Under the pieces are notes generated by a model, which was given only the letters and a program-made list of their open reading frames with translations, ran no database searches and had not been told where the DNA came from. Position numbers and translations under genes: made by a program. A stretch of DNA of 64,000 nt from Vitrella brassicaformis (Eukaryota; Sar; Vitrellaceae), in contig CDMY01000840.1 of NCBI GenBank assembly GCA_001179505.1, forward strand, positions 179,572 to 243,571, in the 5' to 3' direction. Of this stretch, positions 11,196 to 23,031 are shown piece by piece (the first letter of the stretch is position 1; each line of letters opens with the position of its first letter).

Positions 11196-14064
11196 TCACC
11201 TGCTCGTCTTCTTGCCTCCCTTCCTGCCTCCCCCGCCAGCCCCCGACCCCCTGCCGCCCTCCTCCTTCTTCTCGCCCTCCTTCTCCCCCGTCCAGTACAA
11301 CACGTACTTGATGTCACTCCCCTCGCCCCGCTCCTCCTTCTCGCGCTTCGCCCGCTCGATGAAGTCGCTGGCCTCGCTGTCCTTGGGGAACGACTCGCAG
11401 CGGCCGTCGGGAAGGCAGACGGTGATGGTGTTGTCCGGGAAGCCCGTTATGGGCGCGTCGATGAACGGCCCCTTGCGCATCCCGCGGATGACCGTCTTGC
11501 GGTACGTGCTGGCCTCCTGGGTGGTGGCGTGCGTCTCCAGTTTGCCGAGGTCTCGCTTCATGATCCATGTGGATGGGTGCGACTGGCGGCCGCGCTTGCC
11601 CTTGCCCTTGCTCTTGTGGTGCGGGGGGTGGCCGGCAGCCGATGGGGCGAGGTGCGCCGAACCTGAGACAGGGAGAAGGCAACACACACGGACAAGGGCT
11701 GTGTCAGAGAGCTGGCCGTCTGCCCCCTCTCTCTCGCTCTCTCTTTTTCCGTGCGCACCCGAGGATGAGCCGCCTGCAGCAGCAGCTGCGGCACCACTGG
11801 CACTACTGGACGCCCCCACCCCCTCCCCCGCCCCCTGCTCCGTCTCGGTGTCGCCGAACAGCTCTGTGTGGATGTCCTGTGTGAGCAGCTCGGGGGCCGG
11901 CTTGCCGCCCATGGTGTCCTCCGATGGGGTGTGGTACTGGTCTGCGAGTGAGGGGTGGCTCAGCACCTCGTCCACTGTGGGGCGAAGCTCGGGGTCCCGG
12001 TGCAACATGCCCACCAACTGGATGACAGACACACACAGACAGCACATGGATGGATGGATGGATGATGAAGTCGTGTCTGTCTGTCTCTGTGTGTGTGCGG
12101 GGGGGGGGGGGGGGNNNNNNNNNNNNNNNNNNNNNNNNNNNNNNNNNNNNNNNNNNNNNNNNNNNNNNNNNNNNNNNNNNNNNNNNNNNNNNNNNNNNNN
12201 NNNNNNNNNNNNNNNNNNNNNNNNNNNNNNNNNNNNNNNNNNNNNNNNNNNNNNNNNNNNNNNNNNNNNNNNNNNNNNNNNNNNNNNNNNNNNNNNNNNN
12301 NNNNNNNNNNNNNNNNNNNNNNNNNNNNNNNNNNNNNNNNNNNNNNNNNNNNNNNNNNNNNNNNNNNNNNNNNNNNNNNNNNNNNNNNNNNNNNNNNNNN
12401 NNNNNNNNNNNNNNGGGGGGGGGGGGGGGGGGGGTTGCCTACAAGTCCTTTGAAGTCTCCCGGCAGGTTCTCTAGCTCCGCCAACTTGGCTACGACAAAG
12501 GGCATGTAGTTCTGCACCACACACACACACACACACACACACGAAAACGGTGCATCTTTCCTCATCCGCGCACGACAGCGGGCCATGTGATGGCTCACGG
12601 TTGTTTCCTTGATCTTGGAGATGGCCTCCTTCCCAACCACCACCACAAACACACACGCGGCGAGCGAGAAGACATCACACTGAGACAGGGAGGGAGGGAA
12701 AACATGTATGACACACCACACAAACAAGTGCCAACACACCCACACCCACACATATATTGGATAGGGTGCATTGCATTCCACCAGCTAAACTGACCGGCTT
12801 GGCGCCACAGAAGGGCACGATGCGGTCCATCTGCACCAGCTCGCGTGGCGAGTATCTCGAGTCTCCCTCTATGGTACGCTCTACGTCAGCCGGCACCACC
12901 CGGCCATAGTCTATCAGCACCCACGCCCCGTTCTCGACACGAACGAAGTTGTCTGAGGCAGGGAGGTCACACACACACACACAGACACACAGACAAAGGG
13001 ATGGATGGACTGCCACCTGATCTTGCCTCCCTCCTGGTGCGATGGTGTGTGTAGGGATCTTACCTGGTTTGATGTCTAGGTGTGCCAGGTTGTGTGTGTG
13101 CAGGAACTTGATGGCCAGGGCACCCTGCAACACGATGTTGGGCAACTCCTGCATATATCGGAAAAGGGGGTGTGATGCAGGGTGTGTGTGTGTGTGTGTT
13201 TCTCCCTCTCCCACACCCGCTCCCCCACCCACCGATTCTAGTATTTTCCTGGTGCAGAACTCGTCCATCATGGTGTGGCTGCCCAGCTGCATCTGAACGC
13301 AGATCTGAGTGCCGTAGTCTGCACACACACATACACACCGACACATTAACACAGACAGACAGACAGACAGACAGATGGATGGATGGATGGATGTGTAGGG
13401 TTATGATGTCATGTCATGTCATGTCATGTCGTCTTACTTTCCAGCCAGCACGAGTTGACCTCGAGTATCTGTCGGGGGAGGTCGTCCTTCATGGCCAGCT
13501 CGGCGAGGAACTTGCCCTCACGCATCATGAACAACGCGTCACGCTCACCTGCATACCCAAAACAAACACACCATCAAAACACCACACCACAATGGATGGC
13601 ACTTCCCGCCCCGCCCCGCCCCGCCCACCTTCCAGCTCCCTGGACAGCTTGACGGCGTACGGGTTCTCGCCATATTTGTCCTTCACCCTCTTGACCTCCC
13701 CATAGCTGCCCTTGCCTATCTCCATCTGACTCCCGAAGTCCTCCTTGCACCGGCTCGGCATCCCATAGTCGTCCACATCGGCGACCTCCTCGCCCAGGAT
13801 CCCATCATCCATCTCGCCGCCCATCCCAAAGTCGTCGGCGGTGGCTGCAGACGCCACAGCGGCGGCGGCCGACAGGCGGGATCTGCGGTGCTGCTGGTGG
13901 TGCTGCTGGTGCTGGTGGTGGTGGAATGGGTGATCAACGTCCATCGGGTCATCCTCAGGCTGACGGTCCTCCTCGAAATTGAACTCCGTGTTGACCTGGA
14001 CCTCTCGGGCGGAACGCCGAATGCGAAGACGGCTGGGGCTAGGAGGGGTAGGCTCATCCTCCAT
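11196..14064 (-). CDS. Wee1/Myt1-group protein kinase
   Basis: Nine exons join in phase: 13629-14064, 13438-13548, 13233-13318, 13064-13148, 12795-12952, 12599-12679, 12443-12511, 11759-12017 and 11196-11662 (about 583 residues). An acidic, His/Gln-rich N-terminus precedes the kinase domain: Gly loop GKGSYGEV, beta-3 lysine in YAVKL, catalytic loop HLDIKP, DYG in place of DFG, then GDSRYSPREL where most kinases have an APE motif, and DVFSL and MLHRDPELRP. HLDIKP, GDSRY and DVFSL are typical of the Wee1/Myt1 group, which phosphorylates CDK1 at the inhibitory site; the role here is inferred. The C-terminus has a basic KSKGKGKRGR block and a Lys/Gly-rich tail. The assembly gap lies inside the intron between exons 7 and 8. 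The gene is head-to-head with the pseudokinase at 14194. Confidence 0.8.
12115..12414. other. Assembly gap (300 N) flanked by poly-G
   Basis: Exactly 300 N between G runs. On the coding strand of the kinase it falls in an intron, between a GTAGGC donor at 12442 and a CAG acceptor at 12018, so it need not interrupt the protein. The length is probably a placeholder. Confidence 0.95.
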
Positions 14065-14101
14065 GTCTATCTATCGCCCTTTTCTCCTCCGAAAAGAAAA
14101 C

Positions 14102-14109
14102 TGCGAGCC
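14102..14109 (+). promoter_or_regulatory. TGCGAGCC motif between divergent kinase and pseudokinase
   Basis: One base from TGCGAGCT. It sits 38 bp before the kinase ATG and 85 bp before the pseudokinase ATG. Confidence 0.35.
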
Positions 14110-14193
14110 GAGAGATCCCCGCCCGGACGTCCTGGCCCTTTGGCGAGGAGATCTATCGGTGTTTTCCGGCTTATTGTAGCTTTTGTTGGCGAG

Positions 14194-16554
14194 ATGACGG
14201 ATAGCAGGATTGCTCGCAACAGCAGCGACATGATGCCCCCTCCCGACCTCCCACTGGGGTATTCGCAGCAGCCCCAGCAGCAGGAGAACAACAACACCCA
14301 GGTGGACGAGGCGATGGGTGGCGGCGGATACGACATGTGCACCCCCATGGGTCATCCCCCCGTGCCACTCAACTGCTACGCCCGCAGGATGGGCCAGTCG
14401 GGCTCCGCCATGATGGAGAAGATGGACCAGAAAAAGTAAGTGTGTGACCTGACCAGCCAGCCAGCCAGGAGAGAGGAGAACGAAGAGACCACACACATCT
14501 CATCTGACCACAAACCTCATTTCTTATCTGTGTTGTGTTCAGGAAGATTCGTGAGCAGGCACGCAAGAAGGACGCCCGCGGGTTCCTCGAAGCGCCGCCG
14601 TTCCTCTTCTCGTCGACGGGCGGCTTCCGCCCCAACGACAAGCCGCCCTACGACGACGCCACCGTGCCGCGCATCGAGCGGCACTTCCGCTTAGCGGGGT
14701 GGGAGCGGTCTGTGCAGGAGCGGGTGGTGGAGGGCGTTAACTACGTGGACGGGCAGAAATACGCACTGCGCTTCATCGACAAGTTTAAAGGTCAGTGGGA
14801 CGGGGAGGGTGATGGACGGGAGGACGAGAGGACGAGAGGGGGCTGGAGGTGTGGTGTGGTGTGGTGTGTGCAGGTAGCGCTGCTGTGAAGGCGTTTGGTG
14901 CGTTGGGCAGGGAGGGGAGTCGGGCGGACTGCCCGTTTGTGATCCGCTTCTTCTCGGCGTGGGGCACTGGTAGGTCGCTCTCTGTCTGTCTGTGTGGGAG
15001 GGGAAATGTGCACATGTGTGGTGTGGGTGTGGCGCGGTGTGGTGCAGAGGACGATAGGTTGGTGCTGCAGTTCGAGCCCTATCTGCCCATCGAGAAGACC
15101 AAAGTCGCACACGACAGGATGCTTGAGGTGAAATCGACACTCTCATCCATCACACAAACACAACACACCAGCGGACGGACGGCTCGATAGTTAGCTGGAT
15201 GGATGGATGGCTGTGCCTGTGTGCCTTGCGTCAGATCTTCCCGCCGATGTTTTACCAGTACCTGCACGCCCTCGTCTTCATCCACTTCCACAGCCACGTC
15301 GTAGCCAACATATGCCCAGGTCACACCACACCACACCACACCACACCACCCTGCACCGCACACCGATCCCCCACCTGTCAATCTGTTCCTTCTTTCCCAT
15401 CAGCCCACCTCGGCATCGCCGCGAACCGCCGGGCGTCCATCATCACCGACCTGAGCCAGGCCCGCCACTTGGACTCCGGCAACTCTTCGGTGCAGTTGAG
15501 CGAGGAGGAAATGCAGTACGCTGATCCCCAGAGGAGCCCGAAGGACGGCTCCATGCGGCTCAGCTTCACACACACAGAGAAGGTGGGCTGATGGCGGGGT
15601 GGGCTGATGGTCGGGTGGGGTGCAGGGTGTTGGTGTGTTGGTGTGTTGGTGTGTTGGTATGTATGTTGGTGTGTGGTGTGGGTGTGTGTGTTGTCAGAGC
15701 GACATCTACAGTTTGGGTGCGAGTGCTTACACCATCATTACGCAGAAGAAGCTGCCGACGGACGCGGATAAGCTCGAGGTCGGTGTGCCAGAGAAGAGAG
15801 AGAACACATGAATGAAACATCCATCTGCGGCATGTGTGGTTGCGGTTGTTGTGGTGGTCTGTATGTCAGCACGTGCACACGTCTGGCGACATCGAGAAGG
15901 ACCTCAAGGCAAGCGGCAAAATCAATGACGCCATCGTAGAGCAGGTGAGCATGACCCCTCACCCCACCCCTCCACACCTGCAGCATGGGCGAATGTAATG
16001 GCTGCAGCTGTTGCTGATGCTGCACCCGACGCCTACGGATCGCCCCTCGGCCGAGGAGGTCCTGTACAAGCTTCGCCCCGACCTCCTCCCCCCCCGCCCC
16101 GAGCCCGTCTGCCTGCCACCCCAGACAGAGCGATACGTGCAGACGTACTGCAATGACGAAATCTGTGGCGTAGTCAAGACCAAAGGTCAGCACAGCACAC
16201 AGAATGCAACACAACACACAACACAACACACAGATGCCTCTGGACACCCACCTGCTGCTGTCACTCACCTGCATGTGTTCATTCCATTCAGATGAGGCGA
16301 GCCCGTCGCACGGCCGCAGCCAGGCGAGCCAGATGCTGTACGACCTCCCCTGCACCCCGCAGGCCATGCGCGACCTCGCCGCCGAGATCGACCAGGACGT
16401 CGCCGACAAGGCACCCGGCGTCAACCGCGTGGTGGGCGGCGAGCGGGCCCGGCTGTTTGTGCATGAGATGGGGGGCGGGGCGGGGGCGGGGGACGGGGTG
16501 GGGGAGCCCGCCCACAAGAAGGCACACAAGGAGGGCGGCGATGGGCACAACTAG
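14194..16554 (+). CDS. Wee1-like pseudokinase
   Basis: Ten exons join in phase: 14194-14435, 14543-14790, 14874-14969, 15048-15126, 15235-15319, 15404-15582, 15698-15778, 15870-15944, 16007-16185 and 16292-16554 (508 residues). The kinase fold is recognisable (GWERSVQERVVEGVNYVDGQ, LVLQFEPYLP, QYLHALVFIHFHSH, SDIYSLGASAYTII, MLHPTPTDRPSAEEVL), but the catalytic residues are altered. The beta-3 Lys is Arg in KYALRFI. The catalytic loop reads VVANICPAH, so the usual Asp and Lys are replaced, and DFG is DLS. The DIYSL and HPxPxxRPS blocks resemble the Wee1/Myt1 group. A scaffold or allosteric role, perhaps with the neighbouring kinase, is inference. The C-terminus is Gly/Lys-rich. Confidence 0.8.
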
Positions 16555-17000
16555 TGATAGAGGGATGGATGTGTGTGAGTGAGTGGGTGAGGGTTCGGAC
16601 AGGCAGATAGAACGGCTTGGGACGGGCCAGGACGGGTGACTGACTGATTTGTTGACGACAGTGAGGGAATGGTTTGTTTACCTACCGGCCTATCACATCA
16701 ACCAAACACACATGCAGCCACTGGTGTCACGGCACGGATGGATGTGCTGGCAAAAATACAAAATACGATCGATCTCTGCACCGCGCCACACATCCGGTGG
16801 TTTCACATACACACACACATACACATACACAAATGGCTCTGCGTCTCTTTCTCACCCACCCACACACACACACACATCATGAGCACCACCGAGTAGAGCA
16901 GAGCAACAGCAGGCAGGCCTCTCTTGCACCAAACCAACAACAGAGCAGAGCAGCGCACCGACAGACGCCAGCAAGTGAAAAAGACACACACGTGCTGGCC
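16555..17000. other. Convergent intergenic region
   Basis: It lies between the 3' ends of the pseudokinase and kinesin genes. It contains GGATG and CACATA repeats and no gene. Confidence 0.6.
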
Positions 17001-20000
17001 TTATCTAAGGTAGATGTCGGCCGTCGACAAGGGTGGCAGATTCGGTGGCCTTCCCACGCCCCTCTCTGCACCACACACATGCATGGCACAACCCACCCAT
17101 AATGAAAAATGCCGCCATACACGTGTTTCTTGCCTTGATACATACCATGTGGCGTAGGCGTCTCTCTCTTGCTGGTTGGTTCATTCCTGCCCGACACTTG
17201 GCGCCTGGGTGCCAGTGGCTGCTGCCGCGGATTGGGAGGGGTGAGGGGGAGGGGCTCCATCGGCTGGGGCGACTGGGCCACCCTGCCTGTGTACACCTGC
17301 ACGCACACACACAGAGAGAGAGAGATAGCTAATGCCGGTCAGGCATTCTATTCTCGCACTTTGCTGAAGACTCACTCGTTCGACCTTCATCCTGTCTCTG
17401 CTGTTCCGCCGCCTTGGCTGCTTGCTGCCAAGCCCGTTTGCATTCGCCAGCTGGCCCTGCTGCTGGTTGGGCCGCAAGTATGGCAGATAGGCCTTTCTGC
17501 ACACACAGAGCCAAATGAATGAATGCAGTGTGGTCGATAAACAAATCGACATAGGTCACTTACTGCATCGGCTTGTTCCGATTGGCCCTCTGATCCCTCC
17601 CGACGGGCGGCTGGGACAGCGCGCGATGACCCCCGCCTCCCCTGTCCCCCAAGCTGTCATTGCTGTGCGTCCTCGACTGAGCACCCGACTGCTGTCTCGA
17701 CACATTTCTGCTCCCCACACCGTTAGGCTGTTGCAGCCTCTGCTGGTTGCTACCAGGGGCTGCAGGCGGCCGTCTTCTAAAGCGCTCTGGTGACCCGTCG
17801 AAAGCTATACGCGGGCGGGGGCTTGAGTGGGGTGAGGAGAGCAGCCCGGCATTGGTGGGGCGGTCGGAGACAGACAGGGGGTAGGGGCGGGGGCGGCCGC
17901 AGCGGTCTGCATGAACGTCGCGGAGAGGGGCCTGAGGAGCACCACACAGAGAAGGCGAGACGTCCAGATGTCTTTCTCTTTGCGTGCGTGTCTCCGTCTC
18001 TCACCCACCGGTGAGGGCGTGATGGACCGCTCATCGCCAGAGCAGACAGACTGGTCGGTCTGTCGCCTGACGGGCCCCCTGGTGGTCCGATCGTCCTCCA
18101 CAGACACGCTCGCGGTGCTCTCATCATGCTGCTGCTGTTGCTGCTGCTGCTGCACGGGGGGCTGCCGCCGCGCACCCGGGGGCTCCGAGTGCGCCAGCTT
18201 GGAGTGACTAGCGATTCGCTGAAGACCCTTGATCTTACGAGGATCCGGCACTGGCACCTCCTTCAACTGAGACGCAGACACAGAGCCATTAATTAATGCA
18301 CAGAGATCGATGGATGTGTCTGGATGAATGGCATGGCCATTCTCACCTCTGAGTTGAGGTATGCCTCGCTCGGGTTTCGCTCCATAGTGGTCTTGGCTTC
18401 ACGATTGCCGGGCGCCTGGCTGACCAGCCCCCGGGGGCTGGGCCGCTTGCGAGTGCGCGGAGACGGGACGCCTGTCGTCCACTCGGCGGTGGTCTTGCAG
18501 GGCAGGTACGATGGCGGCTTGGACGCCTCCAGCTTCTGCAGCTGCTCCGAGGACAAGAGGGCCTCTCTCTCCTTGATCATGTTGTCCCGCAGGCGGATTT
18601 GCAGACGAAGATTCTCGATCTCCAGGTCCCTTTGCTCGAGCACGGAAGCGTTCATGTTGTTGATCTCCTGCAGCTCGATGTTGCCCAGCTCCACCACATG
18701 GGCGCGGAATAGCAGCTGGAGGAAGGCGCGCATGTCGTCGTTCTTGACACGGCGCGGCAGCTCGTTCTGCAGCTTCTGCAGCTGCGCGTAGTTCTGCCTG
18801 AGCCGGTCCTCGACCTCGGCCTTCTTCTGCTGATTGCTGGCGAGGTTCTGGTTGACGTGCCTCATCCGGTCGGTGATCTGTTTGATCTCCTTGGGCGTCT
18901 CGTCACCCGCACCGTCTCTTTTGGCCTCCCACCGGGATATGGCCACCTGCGCGCGGCTCTTCTCGATCTTGTTCTCGGTGAGCAGCCTGTCCAGGTCTAT
19001 GAGGTTCCGTTTGAGCTGCAGCTTCTCCTCGAAGTGCTGCATGATCTCCTGCCGCCACATCTCGGACTCAACCTGCTCCATCCGCTCGTCATGCGCACCA
19101 GCGCCGATGGGGCCGTCCAGGGCAAACGAATGAGGCTGCTGACGTGGCACATAAGGGAAAAGGGCGACATCGGTCGGTCATCCTTCATCTCATCTGTGTG
19201 TGGTTAGCGATCTTACGTTTTCCCTCTGTGAGCTGAGTTTGGCCTTTAGCTCGGTGATCTCTGTGCGCAGCTCCTCAATGATCTTCTGGTACTTGGCAAC
19301 GTGGAAGTCGACCTTCAGCACATTGCGCGTCACCTTTGTCTTGATATTCTTCGCTCTGATAGATAGATGGACGAGACACAGACAGACAGACGGACACACA
19401 GGTGGACGGAGGCCTGAGTGAGTCGAGTCGCCAGCGCCAGTCGAGCTCGGCTTGCCTGTTGGCGTATTTGAGCGTGTTGTGTGTGTCCTCAAACTGGATA
19501 TGGCTGGGGCTGATGTTTGCTATCATCACCGTCCGGCAGTTGCCGCCGAGGGAGTCTTTCAGCAATCTTGTGAGTTTGCTGTCCCGGTAGGGGATGAATG
19601 TCCCCTTGCCGTGCTTGGACCGGTCCGCCAGGGCGTTGATGACGTTACCAAGCGCCAGCAGAGAGCGGTTGATGTTGGCCCCCTCGATCATTCGGATGCC
19701 GCGATTGTTGGTCTGAGAGGCTCGTTCGCTGCCCGCCAGGTCTATCATGCTCAGCTTGCCAACATGGAACCTGCAAAAGGCACCCAAAGCCGATACATAC
19801 AGCACACTCAATGCTCGTTGTGCCATCCATGCTCACTTGGCCTGCACGCCTTGGCCCTTCTCCTTCTCTTGCACTGTCACTTGCAGCACTGCATGTGACC
19901 GGGAACTGGTCTGGTTGGCGTCAGTGGGCTCCTGCGTCCGATTGCGATTGCCCGCCAACAAGAGGTCCATGACCTCGGCTGCACTGTCAGCGCTGAACTC

Positions 20001-21036
20001 GGAAATGCCTGCGACAGTGATGCCCTTGACGGGGTCCTCTCGCACATCGAGGTAGTCGGATGACGGCTGCAGGAGGTCTCGGATGTTCTCGTTGTATATC
20101 TCAAGGAAGCTGCACTTGACCTCGAAGCCACGCTCGTCGGTCTGTGAGTCCATCTGGGAGAAGAGGTCCTGCAGCGTCATGTACATGATGCCCGGCTCCT
20201 TGTAAGATCCCAGCATCGTGAAGGTCTTGCCAGCACCTGCAAATAAATGACTCCCCATGACGTACGTATACAGTGGTGCGGGCGGCACTGCCTGTCTCCG
20301 TGTCTCTGTCGGTCTACGTACCTGTTGCCCCATAAGCGAAGACAGTTGCGTTGAATCCCTGCAGGACTCCGCTGATGAGGAAGTTGGTCGTGTTGTTGTA
20401 CACTGTCCGCTGCGGAGTCGTCTCGTCAAAGACATGATCAAACGCATACCTACGCAGCCACCGACACACAAAAAGATAGACAAACATCAATCACATTGAT
20501 GGAATGACCGCCTTCTTGATTGTCTCCTCACCGTTTCTCCTTGGACCGGTTTTGCCTCAGCGCGTCGAGCACCGGCTGTCCGTGCTGATCTATCTGCCCT
20601 TGTGAAGGGTCGATGAGTATCACCACTTTCCCGTCAATGATCCGCACCGCATGCTTCACGCCCTCCCTCACCTCCCGTGGCTGCAGCGGCCGGCACCGAA
20701 CAGCCACCAGCACGTTTGACTGACCCTTGCCCAGCTCGTCAACGTACTCATCTGCACCAATATACCCAACAGTGAAGCAAAGCACAAATGATACTGACAG
20801 CGAGACGCTCAGTGAGCCTTGTTGGTCGTCTCACCTGTTTCAATATCGCCGCTGGCCCCGTCAGGCTGCCATTCTCCGTGCTCGTCCGGTAAGGGACTGT
20901 CATTGCGAGGCTGCGAGTCGCTGCTACATGGCCGCTGCAGCATGGGAGAGGCGCCCTGCGGCAGCGCCTTGCCCTGCTTGGACTTGCTCTTCCACGGGAC
21001 CTTCCTCCTCTCTTCGGTGTCCGGGTCACTCACCAT
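17001..21036 (-). CDS. Kinesin-8 family motor protein
   Basis: Twelve exons join in phase: 20835-21036, 20532-20751, 20322-20449, 19837-20236, 19456-19770, 19217-19355, 18347-19138, 18009-18266, 17564-17931, 17376-17496, 17146-17296 and 17001-17065 (about 1052 residues). The motor domain begins near residue 75 ([15 protein letters not shown]) and contains the P-loop AYGATGAGKT, switch I SSRSHA and switch II DLAGSE. The neck reads [17 protein letters not shown], a strong kinesin-8 (KIF18/19) signature. A long coiled coil follows (exon 7), then a Gln-, Pro- and Arg-rich tail. Kinesin-8 motors walk to microtubule plus ends and limit their length in spindles and cilia. The intron after exon 5 uses a GC donor. 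Confidence 0.9.
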
Positions 21037-21149
21037 GTTGCTGACATGGGGGCCGATAAACAAAGAAATCGTGTGAGCAACGCGTCCGTTAGGTAAGGAA
21101 AGAGAACAACAGGGTGACGCTGACCCAAAATCACTCCCCGTCTCCAATT

Positions 21150-21157
21150 TGCGAGCT
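21150..21157 (+). promoter_or_regulatory. TGCGAGCT motif upstream of the kinesin gene
   Basis: An exact copy of the recurrent 8-mer, 114 bp before the kinesin start codon, in the short gap to the 3' end of the methionine aminopeptidase gene. Confidence 0.4.
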
Positions 21158-21232
21158 TCATTTGTAAACTCTTTTCTCCCCGGCACACACACAAAACGCG
21201 CACAAAACTCGTGGCGCACGGCCGCATTGTCT

Positions 21233-22879
21233 CTATGTCCTCACAGGCTCGACGTCATATCCCGTCCCTTCCCACCAGTACTTCGGTGACGATTCTATCT
21301 TGCCCGTCAGCAGCTCATGCCCCACCCCGTCGTCAGTGATCAGAATGGTGTGCTCAAACTGGGCTGACCGCTTCCCGTCCTTGGTCGTCACCGTCCACTG
21401 ATCGGGCCATGTGATGTACTCGCCAGATCCTGTATGCAGTGCAGCCATGCACAAGACAACACTACACTGCTGGACAGACACCTGGCGCATCTGTTCGGGT
21501 GATGTCGGCTGACCTTCGTTGATCATAGGTTCGATGGTGAATGTGTGGCCCGGCCGCATCTCGCCGCGGACGCTGTTTGGGACGTGGTGGATCTCAGGCT
21601 GGTCGTGAAACATCCGGCCGATCCCGTGACCGCAAAACCCCGGAGTCGAATCGTACCCGTACGACCGAACGTACTCGTAGATGGTCTGCACACAGACAGA
21701 CAACGGAGATTGGGAGCCGTTTGCGTGTGTCGCTTTTCTCAGCCCTGGCTCTCCGCTGACCTTTCCGATGTTCTTGTACGGTGTTCCCGGCTTGCAGAGC
21801 TTGATGGCCTCCTGCCAGGCATCATATGTGACCTTGACGAGCCTCCTGCCCTCCTCGTCAACACCATCGGGACTGCCGACCAGAAAAGTCTCAGAACAGT
21901 CACCGTGAAAACCTGACTCACACACCCAGACAACACACCACACCGCCTGCAGGCATCTCTCTCGCATGTATCCCTCCCTGCCCGTCATATGTCCGCCTGA
22001 CCCTCGAAGTAGGTGGTGACGTCGACATTGACAATGTCGCCCTCGCACAGAACGGTGCTGTCGGGGATGCCGTGGCAGATGACCTCATTGGCAGACGTGC
22101 ACACGCTTTTCGGGAACCCGCGGTAGCCCAGGGGCGAGGGGTAGGCGTTCCGCTCTATCGCTGCCTCGTGCACTAGCGCATCAATCTCGTCGGTTGTCAC
22201 GCCCGGCTGCACAGCCCTGCCGGCGATGTCCAGCACCTCACGGGCTATGCGACCTACAGACACACCACACAGAGGGAGGGAGGGAGGGATAGAGAGGTGA
22301 CTTACACGAATGAACCGTAGGTAGATACACCATCCATCCGTGCTGCTTCGGCTCACCTGCCCGCCTCATGCCCTCAATCTCTTCAGGGCTCTTCTGCGGT
22401 ATCCACCCCAGAATGTTCTTGACCGGCGGCAGCCCACCCACATAATCAGGACGAGGGATCTCCCGTGGCACTTCCCTCCTCGGCGACAACTTGCCCGGCC
22501 GCAGTCCACCCGAGAAGCGAAAGCCGCCATGCACAGCCTTCGACGAGTCGCTTCTCGCACTTTTTGGCTTCTTCTTCTTGACCACTTTGGTCTCTGCGCC
22601 GAAGCCGATGCCGCTCGCGGTTGCGCCGCCCTGCCTGGCCCTGAGCTGATGCAGGGATGGTCTGGGGGAGGAGAGTTGAGGGGAAAGGGGAATGAATGCA
22701 CACGCTGAGGGGATGGCTAGGGTGCAGATGACAAAGCCAGATAGAGGAAAGACGGAAGTGCGGCTCCTGTGCCGGTGGGAGGACCTTCTCGGCCTTTCTG
22801 GAGGCTCATCTGCTTCAGCAGCTGCACAACTTGGCTCCTTTCGCTGCATGGTCGGCTCACGCGGACGCTGCAGCTCCAT
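21233..22879 (-). CDS. map: Type I methionine aminopeptidase, probably plastid-targeted
   Basis: Five exons join in phase: 22357-22879, 22002-22253, 21761-21912, 21514-21685 and 21233-21429 (about 431 residues). It removes initiator methionine from new proteins. All five metal ligands are visible: Asp in DIVNVDVT, Asp in FHGDCSETF, His in GFCGHGIG, Glu in FTIEPMI and Glu in FEHTIL. The long leader contains a hydrophobic core ([20 protein letters not shown]) and then a basic transit-like stretch, consistent with plastid import through the ER. A second in-frame ATG at 22849 is an equally possible start, because the hydrophobic core begins about 40 residues in. It is head-to-head with the SURNod19-like gene. 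Confidence 0.88.
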
Positions 22880-22896
22880 CTTGGCTCCAGGCAAAG

Positions 22897-22916
22897 GGCG
22901 AGCTCAGACGCGAGCT
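22897..22916. promoter_or_regulatory. Two GCGAGCT motifs in a divergent promoter
   Basis: GGCGAGCT at 22897-22904 and CGCGAGCT at 22909-22916 lie 18-37 bp upstream of the 22879 ATG of the aminopeptidase and about 116 bp before the ATG at 23032. Confidence 0.4.
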
Positions 22917-23031
22917 GAGAATTTTGGCCAGCGCCGGAAAGACCTCCAAATCCGTCGCCGCTTATTGGTGTGCCCCAGGGATACGTTCGTGCCCGTATAG
23001 ACCCTGTACCACTCATCGCTCAAGCCGGAGG

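Noticed and set aside
11760-12656. Long open frames running through the 300-N gap
   Set aside because: N codons read as open by default; the kinase exons on either side are separated by proper splice sites, so the gap is intronic.
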